Positions 16,842 to 25,728 of a stretch of DNA of 44,502 nucleotides are shown here, piece by piece. The first letter of the stretch is position 1. Each line of letters starts with the position of its first letter. The stretch comes from Bacillota bacterium (lineage in GTDB: Bacteria > Bacillota > Clostridia > Acetivibrionales > DSM-1351): contig JAEWMS010000075.1 of assembly GCA_023393115.1 (NCBI GenBank), positions 1 to 44,502 of the forward strand. The letters are read 5' to 3'. The notes under the pieces are model-generated. The model saw only the letters and a program-made list of their open reading frames with translations. It was not told the DNA's origin and ran no database searches. Position numbers and translations under genes: made by a program.

Positions 16842-17918
16842 ATGAAGGCATTTTTACTGCTTGAAGATGGAACCGTTTTTGAAGGAAACAGTTTTGGCAT
16901 GGAAGGCAAGGTTGTAGGTGAAGTTGTATTTAACACAGGAATGACCGGGTATCAGGAGGTGTTGACCGATCCCTCCTATTGCGGACAGATAGTCTGTATG
17001 ACTTACCCACTCATTGGAAATTACGGAGTAAACTTTGACGATATTGAATCTCTGAAGCCACAGGTAAAGGGTTTTATAGTAAGAGAGTTATGTAAGACAC
17101 CCAGCAATTGGAGGTCAATAGAATCACTTAATGAGTATTTGAAAAGGAATGAAATAATAGGACTTGAAGGTATAGACACAAGAGCTCTTACCATAATACT
17201 GAGAGACAAGGGTACTATGAAGGGAACAATAGTGACTGGAGAAACCCTTGAAGGAATTGAAGAAAAAATTGCAAAAGTAAAAAGCTACATTATTAGTAAT
17301 CCCGTGCTGCAGGTAACAACTCCCGAAGTAAAGCACTATAGTGGTGAGGGGTATAGAGTAGCACTTCTGGATTATGGTCTTAAGAAAAACATCGTCAGGT
17401 CTTTACTTAACAGAAATTGTGAAGTATATGTATTCCCATGTACCGCAACTGCCGAAGAGGTTCTGGCAATAGAACCCGACGGAATAATGCTATCAAATGG
17501 ACCAGGAGATCCGAAGGATTGTCAATTCCAAATAGAAAATATCAAGAAGCTAATAGGGAAAAAACCTATTTTCGGTATATGTCTTGGACATCAGCTTACA
17601 GCACTGGCAAACGGTGCAAACACAGAGAAACTCAAGTACGGTCATAGAGGCTGTAATCATCCGGTTAAGGATTTACAGAAGGACATGACCTATATTACCT
17701 CACAAAATCATGGCTATACCATAGTGAAAGAATCCCTTAACCCGGAAGTAATGAGCATAAGCCATATAAATATGAATGACGGTACCATAGAAGGCCTGAA
17801 ATATAAGAATGCACCTTTGTTTACAGTTCAATTCCATCCTGAGGCATCACCGGGCCCCGGTGACACGGCTTATCTCTTTGACGAATTTATTAATATGATA
17901 GACCAATCAAAAATGTAA
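16842..17918 (+). CDS. carA: carbamoyl-phosphate synthase small (glutaminase) subunit
   Basis: Hydrolyses glutamine and passes ammonia to CarB. It has 358 residues: an N-terminal CPSase domain and a C-terminal class I amidotransferase domain with FGICLGHQLTALA (catalytic Cys247) and FHPEASPGP (catalytic His/Glu). The ATG at 16842 lies 5 bases after TGGAGG; an in-frame GTG at 16830 overlaps it. It is co-transcribed with carB 68 bases downstream. Confidence 0.95.
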   Translation: MKAFLLLEDGTVFEGNSFGMEGKVVGEVVFNTGMTGYQEVLTDPSYCGQIVCMTYPLIGNYGVNFDDIESLKPQVKGFIVRELCKTPSNWRSIESLNEYLKRNEIIGLEGIDTRALTIILRDKGTMKGTIVTGETLEGIEEKIAKVKSYIISNPVLQVTTPEVKHYSGEGYRVALLDYGLKKNIVRSLLNRNCEVYVFPCTATAEEVLAIEPDGIMLSNGPGDPKDCQFQIENIKKLIGKKPIFGICLGHQLTALANGANTEKLKYGHRGCNHPVKDLQKDMTYITSQNHGYTIVKESLNPEVMSISHINMNDGTIEGLKYKNAPLFTVQFHPEASPGPGDTAYLFDEFINMIDQSKM

Positions 17919-17944
17919 TTTACCTAAAAAACATAAATGTTTTT

Positions 17945-17989
17945 GTTACTATATTATAGCCGCGAAGCGGCGGTAAGGAGAGAAGAATG
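17945..17989 (+). promoter_or_regulatory. hairpin leader of carB
   Basis: GCCGC-GAA-GCGGC (17959-17971), a GC-rich perfect 5-bp stem with a 3-base loop in otherwise A/T-rich DNA, followed within 3 bases by GTAAGGAGAG and the carB ATG. It is preceded by GTTACTATATT, resembling the TTACTATTTT of the leader family described in the findings. Confidence 0.5.
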
Positions 17990-20900
17990 CCAAAACGTAA
18001 CGATATTCACAAGGTACTGGTCATCGGGTCAGGTCCCATTATCATAGGTCAGGCTGCAGAGTTTGATTACGCTGGAACTCAAGCCTGTCAGGCACTTAAG
18101 GAAGAAGGAATCGAGGTTGTTCTTGTAAACAGTAATCCTGCCACAATTATGACCGATACAAATATAGCAGATAAGGTATATATAGAACCGCTTAAAGCTG
18201 AAGTTGTCAAGAATATTATAAGAACAGAGAAGCCTGACAGCATCCTGCCTACCCTTGGAGGACAGACAGGACTTAACCTTGCTATGGAGCTTGCCGAGTC
18301 GGGCTTCCTTGAAGAGCAGGGAGTAAAGCTTCTGGGAACTGCAACCGAAGCAATAAAGATGGCTGAGGACAGACAGGACTTCAAGGATACAATGGAACGT
18401 ATAGGCGAGCCCTGTATAGCAAGTAAGGTTGTAACAACCATTGAGGATGCTATTGCTTTCGCAAAGGAAATAGATTATCCGGTTATAGTAAGACCGGCCT
18501 ATACGCTGGGAGGTACCGGAGGAGGAATTGTTAATAATGAAGAGGAATTAAGAGAAATCGGAGGTCATGGTTTAAGATTAAGCCGTGTTCATCAGGTACT
18601 CATTGAAAAATGTATCTCAGGCTGGAAGGAAATAGAGTACGAAGTAATGCGTGACAGCAAGGGCAATGTAATTACAGTCTGTAACATGGAAAACATTGAC
18701 CCAGTCGGTGTACATACTGGCGACAGTATAGTCGTAGCTCCTTCCCAGACCTTGGCCGATAAGGAATACCAAATGCTGAGAACCTCAGCACTTAAAATAA
18801 TATCGGCACTGGGAATACAGGGTGGCTGTAATGTTCAATACGCTTTGCACCCCACAAGCTTTGAATACGCTGTTATCGAGGTAAACCCAAGAGTTAGCCG
18901 TTCCTCTGCTCTTGCGTCAAAAGCCACCGGCTATCCTATAGCTAAGGTTGCATCAAAAATAGCCATTGGCTACGGTCTGGATGAAATAAAAAATGCTGTT
19001 ACAGGTAAAACCTATGCATGCTTTGAACCTACTCTGGACTATGTTGTAGTCAAGATACCAAAATGGCCCTTCGATAAATTTGTTAAGGCAAAGAGGACTC
19101 TTGGTACGCAGATGAAGGCAACCGGAGAGGTTATGTCCATCAGCAGCTCCTTTGAGGCCGCTCTAATGAAAGCAATACGTTCCCTCGAACTAGGAATATT
19201 TACCCTTGAACAGGATATTTACAAGAAGCTGGATGGAAAAGAACTAGTAAGAAAGCTTTCAGACATAAATGACGAAAGAATTTTTGTAATAGCCGAAGCA
19301 ATCCGTCGCTCGGTAACACTTGAAGAAATTCACGAAATTACAAAAATTGATTATTTCTTCCTCTGCAAAATTAAAGAACTGGTGTTAATGGAGGAAAAAC
19401 TAAAATCCTATGCTCCTGAGCAGCTTACTAACGAAATTATGAGGAAGGCTAAGAAACTGGGCTTCACTGACAGGATTATCGCAAAGCTTACCGGAACTAC
19501 AAAGGAACAGATAACAAGCCTTAGAAAACAGCAAGGTATTAAAGCTGCCTACAAAATGGTTGACACCTGTGCTGCCGAGTTCGAAGCGGCTACACCATAC
19601 TATTACTCAACTTATGATAATTTCTCAGAAGTGAAGCAGTCAGACAAGGAAAAGGTTCTGGTATTAGGTTCGGGCCCCATCAGAATCGGTCAGGGTATTG
19701 AATTTGATTACTGTTCTGTCCACTCGGTATGGGCGCTTAAAGAAATGGGTTACGAAACAATTATTGCAAACAATAATCCTGAAACTGTGAGTACCGACTT
19801 TGATACCGCAGATAAGCTCTACTTTGAGCCCCTAACTCCTGAAGACGTTGAAAACATTGTCGAAGCCGAGAATCCCAAGGGTGCCATTGTACAGTTCGGC
19901 GGACAGACAGCAATAAAGCTGACTAAAGCTCTTGATGAAATGGGTGTAAAAATATTCGGAACTGAACCTAAAAATGTTGACGCTGCCGAGGACAGGGAAA
20001 AATTTGACGAGATACTTGAAAAGACAGGTATACCAAGACCACAGGGTAAAACTATATTTACACTTGAAGAGGCTTTGGCAGCCGCAAATGAGCTGGGTTA
20101 TCCGGTACTTGTAAGACCTTCCTATGTACTTGGCGGACAGGGTATGGAAATTGCCTTCAGTGACAAGGATGTTACCGAGTTTATGGAAATAATAAATAGA
20201 ACCGTACAGGAGCATCCTATTCTGATAGATAAATATATGATGGGTAAGGAAATAGAAGTTGACGCTATCTGTGACGGAGAAAACATACTGATTCCGGGTA
20301 TCATGGAACATCTGGAAAGAGCAGGCGTACACTCCGGTGACAGTATATCGGTTTATCCTACCCAAACAGTCAGTGACAAGATAAAAAATGTAATTGTAGA
20401 CTATACTGAACGTCTTGCAAAGGCCTTGAATGTTGTAGGACTTGTAAATATACAGTATGTTGTTTACAACAATGAAGTTTATGTAATAGAGGTTAATCCA
20501 AGGTCAAGCCGAACAGTACCTTATATCAGCAAGGTTACAGGAATTCCTATGGTTAATCTTGCTACCAAATGTATGATGGGTATGAAACTCAGTGACTTTA
20601 AGTTTGGAACTGGTCTGTACAAAGAACCTGAATATGTATCTGTAAAGGTACCGGTATTCTCCTTCGAAAAGCTCCATGATGTTGATATCAGCCTAGGACC
20701 TGAAATGAAGTCCACCGGTGAGGTTCTGGGAATTTCAGATAACTTCCCCGAAGCACTTTACAAGGGTATCATTGCATCAGGAATTAAGCTGCCTCAGAAG
20801 GGTGACGGGATACTGATGACTGTAAGAGATTCCGACAAGCCTGAACTGCTTCAGATAGCAGAAGAATTTGAAAAACTGGGCTTTACACTGTATGCAACCG

Positions 20901-21199
20901 GAAAGACAGCTCATATGCTGAACCACCACGGAATAGCAACAAATTCTGTAAAGAAGCTGGATGAAGGTTCGCCTAACATATTGGATCTGATCCAATCAGG
21001 AAAGCTGGGTATGATTATTAATACTCCTACAAAGGGCAGAAAACCCGATAGAGACGGCTTCAAGATAAGAAGAAAAGCAGTGGAAATGTCAATACCCTGC
21101 TTAACCTCACTGGATACGGCTGCAGCCATTATTAAGTGCCTCAAGCTGGGCAAGACCGAAGGTCAATTGGATGTATTGAACTTGAGCATTTTCGAATAG
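17987..21199 (+). CDS. carB: carbamoyl-phosphate synthase large subunit
   Basis: A 1070-residue synthetase with two homologous ATP-grasp halves, each opening with the nucleotide signature (KVLVIGSGPIIIGQAAEFDY near residue 9 and KVLVLGSGPIRIGQGIEFDY near 555). It ends in an MGS-like allosteric domain (TLYATGKTAHMLNHHGI onward) where UMP or IMP usually act. It makes carbamoyl phosphate for pyrimidines and, unless a second copy exists elsewhere, for arginine. The length is standard. Confidence 0.97.
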   Translation: MPKRNDIHKVLVIGSGPIIIGQAAEFDYAGTQACQALKEEGIEVVLVNSNPATIMTDTNIADKVYIEPLKAEVVKNIIRTEKPDSILPTLGGQTGLNLAMELAESGFLEEQGVKLLGTATEAIKMAEDRQDFKDTMERIGEPCIASKVVTTIEDAIAFAKEIDYPVIVRPAYTLGGTGGGIVNNEEELREIGGHGLRLSRVHQVLIEKCISGWKEIEYEVMRDSKGNVITVCNMENIDPVGVHTGDSIVVAPSQTLADKEYQMLRTSALKIISALGIQGGCNVQYALHPTSFEYAVIEVNPRVSRSSALASKATGYPIAKVASKIAIGYGLDEIKNAVTGKTYACFEPTLDYVVVKIPKWPFDKFVKAKRTLGTQMKATGEVMSISSSFEAALMKAIRSLELGIFTLEQDIYKKLDGKELVRKLSDINDERIFVIAEAIRRSVTLEEIHEITKIDYFFLCKIKELVLMEEKLKSYAPEQLTNEIMRKAKKLGFTDRIIAKLTGTTKEQITSLRKQQGIKAAYKMVDTCAAEFEAATPYYYSTYDNFSEVKQSDKEKVLVLGSGPIRIGQGIEFDYCSVHSVWALKEMGYETIIANNNPETVSTDFDTADKLYFEPLTPEDVENIVEAENPKGAIVQFGGQTAIKLTKALDEMGVKIFGTEPKNVDAAEDREKFDEILEKTGIPRPQGKTIFTLEEALAAANELGYPVLVRPSYVLGGQGMEIAFSDKDVTEFMEIINRTVQEHPILIDKYMMGKEIEVDAICDGENILIPGIMEHLERAGVHSGDSISVYPTQTVSDKIKNVIVDYTERLAKALNVVGLVNIQYVVYNNEVYVIEVNPRSSRTVPYISKVTGIPMVNLATKCMMGMKLSDFKFGTGLYKEPEYVSVKVPVFSFEKLHDVDISLGPEMKSTGEVLGISDNFPEALYKGIIASGIKLPQKGDGILMTVRDSDKPELLQIAEEFEKLGFTLYATGKTAHMLNHHGIATNSVKKLDEGSPNILDLIQSGKLGMIINTPTKGRKPDRDGFKIRRKAVEMSIPCLTSLDTAAAIIKCLKLGKTEGQLDVLNLSIFE

Positions 21200-21457
21200 A
21201 AAATTTGAGAGCTTTTGATATAAGAACGTTATTGGTGTTGATGCCAGGCCAGTACTGAATTTTTTATGTACTCCCGTACGAGCTTCAGTAAATGTATTGC
21301 TCCCAAATTTATTGCATGAAATAGTACGGCAAGCTATAAATTTTAACTGAGCTTCCCATTTACTGAAGACGTACTCGTGTACTATTTAAAAGAAGCTTGC
21401 CTGGATATGGACAGGATATAATGTTACTAATTCAAAAGCTCAGCAAAGGAGGTAACC
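21200..21457 (+). other. highly structured carB-pyrK intercistronic region
   Basis: 258 bases with several nested and interleaved inverted repeats: GAGCTTTTGA (21209-21218) with TCAAAAGCTC (21432-21441) at the ends; CTTCAGTAAATG (21283-21294) with CATTTACTGAAG (21357-21368), extendable outward with mismatches; and GGCAAGCT (21328-21335) with AGCTTGCC (21394-21401). The last pair crosses the middle one, a pseudoknot arrangement. There is no T run and no ORF with a ribosome site. It could be a structured RNA element or a small inverted-repeat mobile remnant. Confidence 0.6.
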
Positions 21458-22237
21458 ATGGCAAAAGTTCTAAAGGAACAGATCGCAGATCTTCAAATGC
21501 TCTGTGACGATGTTTACAAAATGACCATTAGGTCTGAGTACGTTGCACAGAATGCATTACCGGGACAATTTGTAAACGTAAGGTGTGGAGATATAGATGC
21601 ACTTCTCAGAAGGCCAATCAGTATTTGCGATGTTAACAAGGCAGAAAACACCTTTGATATTGTTTTCCAGGTTAAGGGTAATGGAACTGAGAAGCTTAGC
21701 TGTAAATGCATGGGTGAAGTTGACATAATGGCTCCGCTAGGGAAGCCCTTTGCCTTAGACAATAAACATAAAAATATTGTTGTTGTTGGAGGAGGTATCG
21801 GAACCTTCCCACTGCTGTATCTTCTAAACAGCAGTAATGCAGAGCAAAAGACGGCGCTACTTGGATTCAGAACCAAAGCTGCCGTGGTGCTGGAAACCCG
21901 GTTCAGGGCCGCAGCACAGCAGGTGGAAATAGCTACTGATGACGGTTCCTACGGTAAGCAGGCTTTTGTCACAGAGCTGCTGGAACAGCGTATACTTTCG
22001 CAAAAGCCTGATATAGTTTATACTTGCGGCCCTGCTGTCATGATGCAGAAGGTGGCGGCTATTGCAGAAAAGAACGGTATACCCTGTCAGGTTTCCATGG
22101 AACAGAGGATGGGGTGCGGTATCGGAGCCTGTCTGGTATGTGCATGTAAAACCAAAAGGGGAGAGGACGACTGGGGCTTCAGTCATGTCTGCAAAGACGG
22201 CCCGGTTTTCTGGAGTACCGAAATTAGCTGGGACTAA
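21458..22237 (+). CDS. pyrK: dihydroorotate dehydrogenase B electron-transfer subunit
   Basis: The FAD and [2Fe-2S] subunit that couples PyrD-1B to NAD+. It has 259 residues: a ferredoxin-reductase FAD domain (LLRRPISICDV near 48), an NAD-binding GGGIGTFPLLYLL segment near 110, and a C-terminal cluster motif MGCGIGACLVCACKTK with a fourth Cys in HVCKDGPVF. It precedes pyrD by 24 bases and is separated from carB by the structured spacer. Confidence 0.93.
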   Translation: MAKVLKEQIADLQMLCDDVYKMTIRSEYVAQNALPGQFVNVRCGDIDALLRRPISICDVNKAENTFDIVFQVKGNGTEKLSCKCMGEVDIMAPLGKPFALDNKHKNIVVVGGGIGTFPLLYLLNSSNAEQKTALLGFRTKAAVVLETRFRAAAQQVEIATDDGSYGKQAFVTELLEQRILSQKPDIVYTCGPAVMMQKVAAIAEKNGIPCQVSMEQRMGCGIGACLVCACKTKRGEDDWGFSHVCKDGPVFWSTEISWD

Positions 22238-22261
22238 AGTAAAGCAAGATTGGAGATTCAT

Positions 22262-23182
22262 ATGTCAAACAATGTTGACTTAAGTGTAAATATAGCAGGA
22301 ATTAATTTTGAAAACCCCGTCATTATGGCATCGGGAACATACGGTTTTGGGAAGGAGTACAGTGAGTACATAGATCTTAATGCACTCGGCGGTATATCTG
22401 TTAAAGGTCTTACTCTTAAAGAGCGTAAGGGCAATCCTCCTCCAAGAATTGCCGAAACTCCCGCCGGTATCCTTAATAGTGTGGGGCTTCAAAATCCGGG
22501 AGTTGAGGCCTTTAAAAAACACGACCTGCCATTTCTAAAGCAATATAAGACCAGAATAATAGCTAACATTTCAGGAAACACAATTGAAGAATACTGTGAA
22601 ATGGCTGAGATACTTGGAAGCTCGGATATCGATGCCATAGAGCTGAATGTGTCCTGCCCCAATGTAAAGGCTGGAGGGATGGCGTTTGGAACAGACCCCA
22701 GGCTTATTGAGGAAATAACCCTGTCTGTAAAGAAGTACTGTAAACAGCCTTTAATCGTAAAGCTATCCCCAAATGTAGGTGACATAAAGATTATGGCAAG
22801 GGCTGCCGAAGCTGCCGGGGCAGACTGCGTATCACTTATAAATACACTGCTTGGTATGGCAATTGATATTCACAAGAGGAAACCAATTCTGGCCAATAAT
22901 TTCGGAGGACTTTCTGGACCGGCTGTGAAGCCCATAGCTGTTAGAATGGTGTACGAAGTCGCCCATGCGGTAAAAATACCCGTTATAGGTATGGGAGGTA
23001 TATCCTGCGGAGACGATGCAATAGAGTTTTTGCTTGCAGGTGCTAGTGCAGTTATGGTTGGTACGGCTAATTTTGTGAATCCACTGGTTCCAATAGAAAT
23101 TATTGATGGAATTAGGGAATATATGAAAAAGTATGGTTATAGTAGCTTGCAGGATATTATCGGAAAGTTGGAATTCAATTAA
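22262..23182 (+). CDS. pyrD: dihydroorotate dehydrogenase, class 1B catalytic subunit
   Basis: FMN enzyme oxidising dihydroorotate to orotate. It has 306 residues. VIMASGTYGFGKEY near the start, ELNVSCPNVKAGG (about 128) with the class 1 catalytic cysteine, and GMGGISCGDDAIEFLLAGA (about 245) for FMN phosphate. Partnership with PyrK defines class 1B. The ATG at 22262 follows TGGAGA by 6 bases; the in-frame TTG at 22250 precedes that site. It is the last clear gene of the pyr operon. Confidence 0.95.
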   Translation: MSNNVDLSVNIAGINFENPVIMASGTYGFGKEYSEYIDLNALGGISVKGLTLKERKGNPPPRIAETPAGILNSVGLQNPGVEAFKKHDLPFLKQYKTRIIANISGNTIEEYCEMAEILGSSDIDAIELNVSCPNVKAGGMAFGTDPRLIEEITLSVKKYCKQPLIVKLSPNVGDIKIMARAAEAAGADCVSLINTLLGMAIDIHKRKPILANNFGGLSGPAVKPIAVRMVYEVAHAVKIPVIGMGGISCGDDAIEFLLAGASAVMVGTANFVNPLVPIEIIDGIREYMKKYGYSSLQDIIGKLEFN

Positions 23183-23236
23183 AATGATTAGATACCAGAT
23201 AAATTATTTTGCCTCGTTATAATAATTGAAAAGTTT

Positions 23237-23244
23237 GGTATAAT
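23237..23244 (+). promoter_or_regulatory. extended -10 promoter for the histidine phosphatase gene
   Basis: TGGTATAAT provides an extended -10 (TGnTATAAT) with only a poor -35 (GTTATA) 17 bases upstream. It suggests that the phosphatase gene can be transcribed separately from the pyr operon. Confidence 0.45.
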
Positions 23245-23279
23245 TAAACCGAAGCTATATTTATTTATAGGAGGATTAA

Positions 23280-23975
23280 ATGGTAACCAGACTTATATTC
23301 GTAAGACATGCCGAAGCGGAAGGGAATTTAAACAGGCGCTTTCATGGATGGTTTGACAGCAAGATAACAGAAAAGGGGCATAAACAGGCAAAAAAAGTAG
23401 CAGAGAGATTAGCCTCAGTTCCTATAGACATAATATATTCAAGCAGCCTGACTCGTACTTTACAAACGGCACAATATATTGCTGATGTCAAGCAACTCCC
23501 TATTAACCGTACCGATAAGCTTAAAGAAATAAACGGTGGGGACTGGGAGGATATGCCCTTTGACCAGCTTCCCATACTATACCCGGAAGAAAATAAAATC
23601 TGGGAGGAAGAACCCCATCTCCATAAAATGCCCAACGGTGAAAGCGTTACCGAGTTTTATGAGAGACTGATTGCTGAAGTTAAACATATTATCAGCAATA
23701 ATCTTGGGAAAAACGTATGTGTAGTCACTCACGGCGCAGCAATCCGTACTATGCTTTGCAGATTCTACGGATATGAGCTCGAAAATTTGAAAAATATTTG
23801 CTGGCATGACAATACCTCAGTTACCATTGTTGATTATGATAACAGTAAGGACGAGTTCCAAGTTGTGATGGAAGGTGACATAGAACATCTTGACTTCGAA
23901 TTGAGCACTATTCAGAATCAGGAGTGGTGGCAGGAATTCATGGAGGAAAAGCGAAAGCAGAATAAATTGAAATAA
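23280..23975 (+). CDS. histidine phosphatase family protein
   Basis: A 231-residue branch-1 histidine phosphatase (phosphoglycerate mutase-like). The phosphohistidine motif FVRHAEAEGN is at residues 6-15, a second arginine appears in YSSSLTRTLQTA (about 60) and the second catalytic His in VVTHGAAIR (about 153). Relatives include GpmB-type phosphatases and CobC alpha-ribazole phosphatase; no cobalamin genes are nearby, so the substrate is unknown. It follows pyrD by 97 bases with its own extended -10. Confidence 0.85.
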   Translation: MVTRLIFVRHAEAEGNLNRRFHGWFDSKITEKGHKQAKKVAERLASVPIDIIYSSSLTRTLQTAQYIADVKQLPINRTDKLKEINGGDWEDMPFDQLPILYPEENKIWEEEPHLHKMPNGESVTEFYERLIAEVKHIISNNLGKNVCVVTHGAAIRTMLCRFYGYELENLKNICWHDNTSVTIVDYDNSKDEFQVVMEGDIEHLDFELSTIQNQEWWQEFMEEKRKQNKLK

Positions 23976-24016
23976 CCTGAAATTTTCCATCAAGTTAAAG
24001 TGGAGGTCATAAAATA

Positions 24017-24874
24017 ATGGAGAAGAACAAACTTATTAAATGGCTGTTTAGAACTGACGCAGTGAGAGTATGTCCAGAAAACAAGCCTTTCTGGTACACA
24101 TCCTCTAAAATCGGTCCGTACTATATAAATACTCATTTTCTTTACGGCAGTGAAGAAAAGGCAAACAATCTGTTAAAGGTAATAGATGTATGCAAGGAGA
24201 ATAAAATGGACTGCTCGGAAATTATTCTGGAGCTGACCCGAAAAAACTTTGAAACAGATGAGATATTCAGAGGTCTAATTTCATCAATGTGCGAGTATAT
24301 TAAAAGTAATTTCGATATAAAAAATATAGATTATATATCAGGGGGAGAAAGACGAGACTGGTTCTTTTCACTTATAATTGCCGATATGCTTAATATTCCG
24401 CACATAACTATTTTTAAGGATTTATCTGCAGTATTATATAAGGATGGCAAATCTTCAGAAATTAAGGATATTAAGAACGGAAATGTTCTTCACATAGCTG
24501 ATATAATAACAGAAGCCTCCAGCTATACCAGGGCGTGGATACCGGCTATTCAGGCATTGAATGGAAATCTTAAGTATAGTCTGGTTGTTATAGACAGACT
24601 TCAGGGCGGCACTGAAAAGCTGAATAGTGCAGGCGTTGAATCTCATGCGCTGATGAACGTTGACAAGGTTTTGTTTGACGGGGCTTTAGAGGGAAAACAT
24701 ATAACGGAAAAACAGCATGAAATGCTTATGAAATACCTGGATAGGCCTACAGAAACAATGAGAGCCTTCCTTGTAGAGCATCCTGAATTTATGGAAAACT
24801 CGCTGAAGGCAGATCCAAAAACAGCTGAGAGAGCTAGAATATGTGTAGAGCAGAATATATATGGATTGTCCTAA
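24017..24874 (+). CDS. orotate phosphoribosyltransferase-like protein with degenerate PRPP motif
   Basis: This 285-residue protein has PRT-fold features in OPRT order: SSKIGPYYINTHFLYG (about 30) resembles the OPRT substrate loop, YISGGERRDWFFSLIIADM (about 112) replaces the usual small-residue 'GPxxxG' turn, and VLHIADIITEASSYTRAW (about 156) aligns with the PRPP signature. The two acidic residues and TTG turn of that signature are altered (ADIITEASS). There is an extra C-terminal helical region of about 75 residues. The window's pyr operon has no canonical pyrE, so this protein may perform the OPRT step or be a regulatory or salvage relative. It is 41 bases after the phosphatase gene. Confidence 0.6.
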   Translation: MEKNKLIKWLFRTDAVRVCPENKPFWYTSSKIGPYYINTHFLYGSEEKANNLLKVIDVCKENKMDCSEIILELTRKNFETDEIFRGLISSMCEYIKSNFDIKNIDYISGGERRDWFFSLIIADMLNIPHITIFKDLSAVLYKDGKSSEIKDIKNGNVLHIADIITEASSYTRAWIPAIQALNGNLKYSLVVIDRLQGGTEKLNSAGVESHALMNVDKVLFDGALEGKHITEKQHEMLMKYLDRPTETMRAFLVEHPEFMENSLKADPKTAERARICVEQNIYGLS

Positions 24875-24949
24875 GCTGATAATTAACATGAGGAACTCTC
24901 ATTCCAGTAATGGATAACCATTATTCATAAATTGGTTAAAGAGGTATAT

Positions 24950-25642
24950 ATGAAAAGAAAAATCTTTATTGCGTCAATTGTATTAACACTTGGATTTATA
25001 GCTTTACTGAGCTATAACAAAATTGTTTATCTGGACGCATTTTTCTTTTTAAAAGGAAAGGTTACTATCGAAAAAATAGTATGTAACGGAGACATGGATA
25101 TGGATGGCATCTCCGATATGGATGATATTGTTGAGGGTGCCAGAAAAGAGGTAATGAATCAGACCAAATATCAAAGTACATATTATGAAGGGGGATATCC
25201 TCCTGAGTGGGAAGGGGTTTGTACCGATGTAATCTGGAGGGCACTAAAGAATGCAGGTTATGACTTAAAAAGAAATATGGATAGGGATATTCTTGAGCGT
25301 ACGGAGGATTATGTCAATGGGGTTAAAGTACCTGATCCCAATATAGATTTCAGGCGTGTAAAAAATCAGCTGGTGTTTTTTGAAAAATACGCCGAAAGCC
25401 TTACCAGAGAGGTTAAGCCCTATGACAAAAAGAACTTGTACCAATGGCAGCCCGGTGATATAGTTGTATTGAACAAAACAGAACACGTTGCAATTGTGTC
25501 CGATATACGGCGGAAGGATGGAGTGCCCTACATCATACATAATTCCAGTACTGTGGCTGTTGAAGAAGAGAATATTCTTGTGAAGTGGAGTAAAAGCGGA
25601 AGGATAATCGGTCATTTCAGATTCCCAAAGGAGATGCAGTAA
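24950..25642 (+). CDS. DUF1287 family membrane-anchored or secreted protein
   Basis: This 230-residue protein has an N-terminal hydrophobic helix (FIASIVLTLGFIALLSYN) acting as signal anchor, and an NlpC/P60-like DUF1287 domain. The likely catalytic Cys is in EGVCTDVIWRALKNAGYDL (about 85), with WQPGDIVVLN and HVAIVSDIR (about 190) supplying the His region. Function is not established; cell-wall peptide or amide hydrolysis is plausible from the fold. The ATG at 24950 has AAAGAGGT 6 bases upstream; the in-frame TTG at 24932 precedes it and is rejected. Confidence 0.75.
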   Translation: MKRKIFIASIVLTLGFIALLSYNKIVYLDAFFFLKGKVTIEKIVCNGDMDMDGISDMDDIVEGARKEVMNQTKYQSTYYEGGYPPEWEGVCTDVIWRALKNAGYDLKRNMDRDILERTEDYVNGVKVPDPNIDFRRVKNQLVFFEKYAESLTREVKPYDKKNLYQWQPGDIVVLNKTEHVAIVSDIRRKDGVPYIIHNSSTVAVEEENILVKWSKSGRIIGHFRFPKEMQ

Positions 25643-25662
25643 TAGATATTCAGTAGATAGAA

Positions 25663-25728
25663 TTCATTACATTTTGTGGCCGCAATGGTGGCTCAAAGCC
25701 ACTTTCAGTGACTTAGGAGGTTAATATG
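25663..25728 (+). promoter_or_regulatory. conserved hairpin leader of ybaK (copy A)
   Basis: TTCATTAC, then ATTTTGTGGCCGCAATG, a perfect hairpin GTGGCT-CAA-AGCCAC (25688-25702) and AGGAGGTTAAT before the ATG. It is nearly identical to the leader of the response regulator at 31741-31806 and similar to that at 40979-41026. Confidence 0.7.

Noticed and set aside
19832..20365. 177-residue minus-strand ORF inside carB
   Set aside because: It is a shadow of the strongly conserved carB frame, with no ribosome site and no recognisable protein features. Other long antisense ORFs over pgeF, rluD, pyrK and the ABC ATPase were rejected for the same reason.
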